Shown here: positions 63,715-64,000 of the stretch, one piece after another
How the letters are laid out: each line of letters begins with the position of its first letter
Position numbering within the stretch: position 1 is the first letter of the stretch
Assembly (NCBI RefSeq): GCF_016641735.1
Contig: NZ_JAEDAO010000001.1
Coordinates: 1,240,001-1,304,000, forward strand
Reading direction: 5' to 3'
Source of the DNA: Ramlibacter algicola
GTDB lineage: Bacteria > Pseudomonadota > Gammaproteobacteria > Burkholderiales > Burkholderiaceae_C
DNA length: 64,000 nucleotides
Position numbers and translations under genes: made by a program
The notes under the pieces: model-generated
What the model was told of the DNA's origin: nothing
The model's input: only the letters and a program-made list of their open reading frames with translations
Databases searched by the model: none

Positions 63715-64000
63715 GTGGACAGCAATCGTCGCGTCTTCCTCTTCCAAGTCATTGCCGGCGGCGCCGTGGCCGCGTCGAACGGCGCGCATGCGCAGCAGAA
63801 GGTCGACCCCAAGGACCCGCAGGCAGCCGCACTCGGCTACGTGGAGAACACCACCCAGGCGGACAAGAAGAAATTCCCGAAGCACGCGAACGACCAGAAG
63901 TGCAACGGATGCCAGCTGTATTCGGGTGCGGCGTCCGCCAAGGAAGGCCCGTGCGCGGTGTTCGGCGGCAAGCTCGTCGCCGCCGAAGGCTGGTGCAATT
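63715..64000 (+). CDS. High-potential iron-sulfur protein (3' partial)
   Basis: A HiPIP that carries electrons in the periplasm. The 95 visible residues start with a Tat-type signal (SNRRVFLFQVIAGGAVAASNGAHAQ). The four cluster Cys are C63, C66, C80 and C94, with C-x2-C-x13-C-x13-C spacing and the conserved Tyr in ALGYVENT. The GTG at 63715 has AAGGAG seven bases upstream. The right end is cut by the window, but nearly all of the domain is present. Confidence 0.93.
   Translation, partial: MDSNRRVFLFQVIAGGAVAASNGAHAQQKVDPKDPQAAALGYVENTTQADKKKFPKHANDQKCNGCQLYSGAASAKEGPCAVFGGKLVAAEGWCN

Overview
The window is a GC-rich, densely coded chromosomal segment from a betaproteobacterium. It most likely comes from the Burkholderiales, in or near the Comamonadaceae (Ramlibacter/Variovorax-like). 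The clues are a Bug/TctC-type solute-binding protein, a CoxG-like protein, PPi-type phosphofructokinase beside fructose-bisphosphatase, tandem sigma-54 hardware and small GTCATTCC-type palindromic repeats. There is no rRNA, CRISPR array, prophage or recognisable insertion sequence. One tRNA gene (Thr, anticodon CGT) is present.

Layout. 0-5 kb: the end of a Bug-family binding protein, a CoxG-like protein, a PagL-like outer-membrane deacylase, an MFS carrier and a tandem universal stress protein. 4.7-7.9 kb: a small stress island with a DksA/TraR-like zinc protein, two KGG-motif stress proteins, the Ku end-joining protein and small hypotheticals. 7.9-14.9 kb: a secreted amidase, then a regulatory block with an NtrC-type regulator overlapped by a stand-alone H-box protein, a second-type sigma-54 factor, a membrane histidine kinase and a NarL-type regulator. 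14.9-20 kb (minus strand): a compact run of a PHP phosphoesterase, DMT carrier, Sua5/YciO protein, M50 protease and TrpS, with pyroglutamyl peptidase just upstream. 20-26.5 kb: YpfJ-like metallopeptidase, RhlE helicase, ApaH, and an overlapping CNNM/CorC - SapC - response-regulator operon. 26.5-33.3 kb: OmpW, a GDSL lipoprotein, a methyltransferase, a DUF3096 microprotein, a PAS-winged-helix regulator and the DUF2182/DUF1326 pair.

33.4-41.6 kb is the most unusual region. Two divergent transcription units share one promoter gap. The leftward unit encodes an AcpS-type phosphopantetheinyl transferase, a carrier protein, a GH2-type glycosidase and a fused tandem alpha/beta hydrolase whose two nucleophile positions are Arg and Cys. 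The rightward unit encodes an acyl-CoA-dehydrogenase-like flavoprotein, a class-II-synthetase-like amino acid:[carrier protein] ligase and a DUF1839 protein. Together they look like a ribosome-independent amino-acid activation and modification pathway whose product is unknown.

41.7-49.5 kb: a TruC-like pseudouridine synthase, a 2Fe-2S ferredoxin, and the leftward operon prfB-pepN-pfp-fbp, with prfB read through a programmed +1 frameshift. 49.6-55.6 kb: a translationally coupled hybrid kinase - CheR - CheB - REC/kinase operon. 55.7-64 kb: a DUF2927/Sel1 secreted protein, an alpha/beta hydrolase, an acyl-CoA synthetase carrying an in-frame palindromic insertion, a hemerythrin-like protein, a MATE exporter, a zinc-ribbon microprotein, RtcB and the start of a Tat-exported HiPIP.
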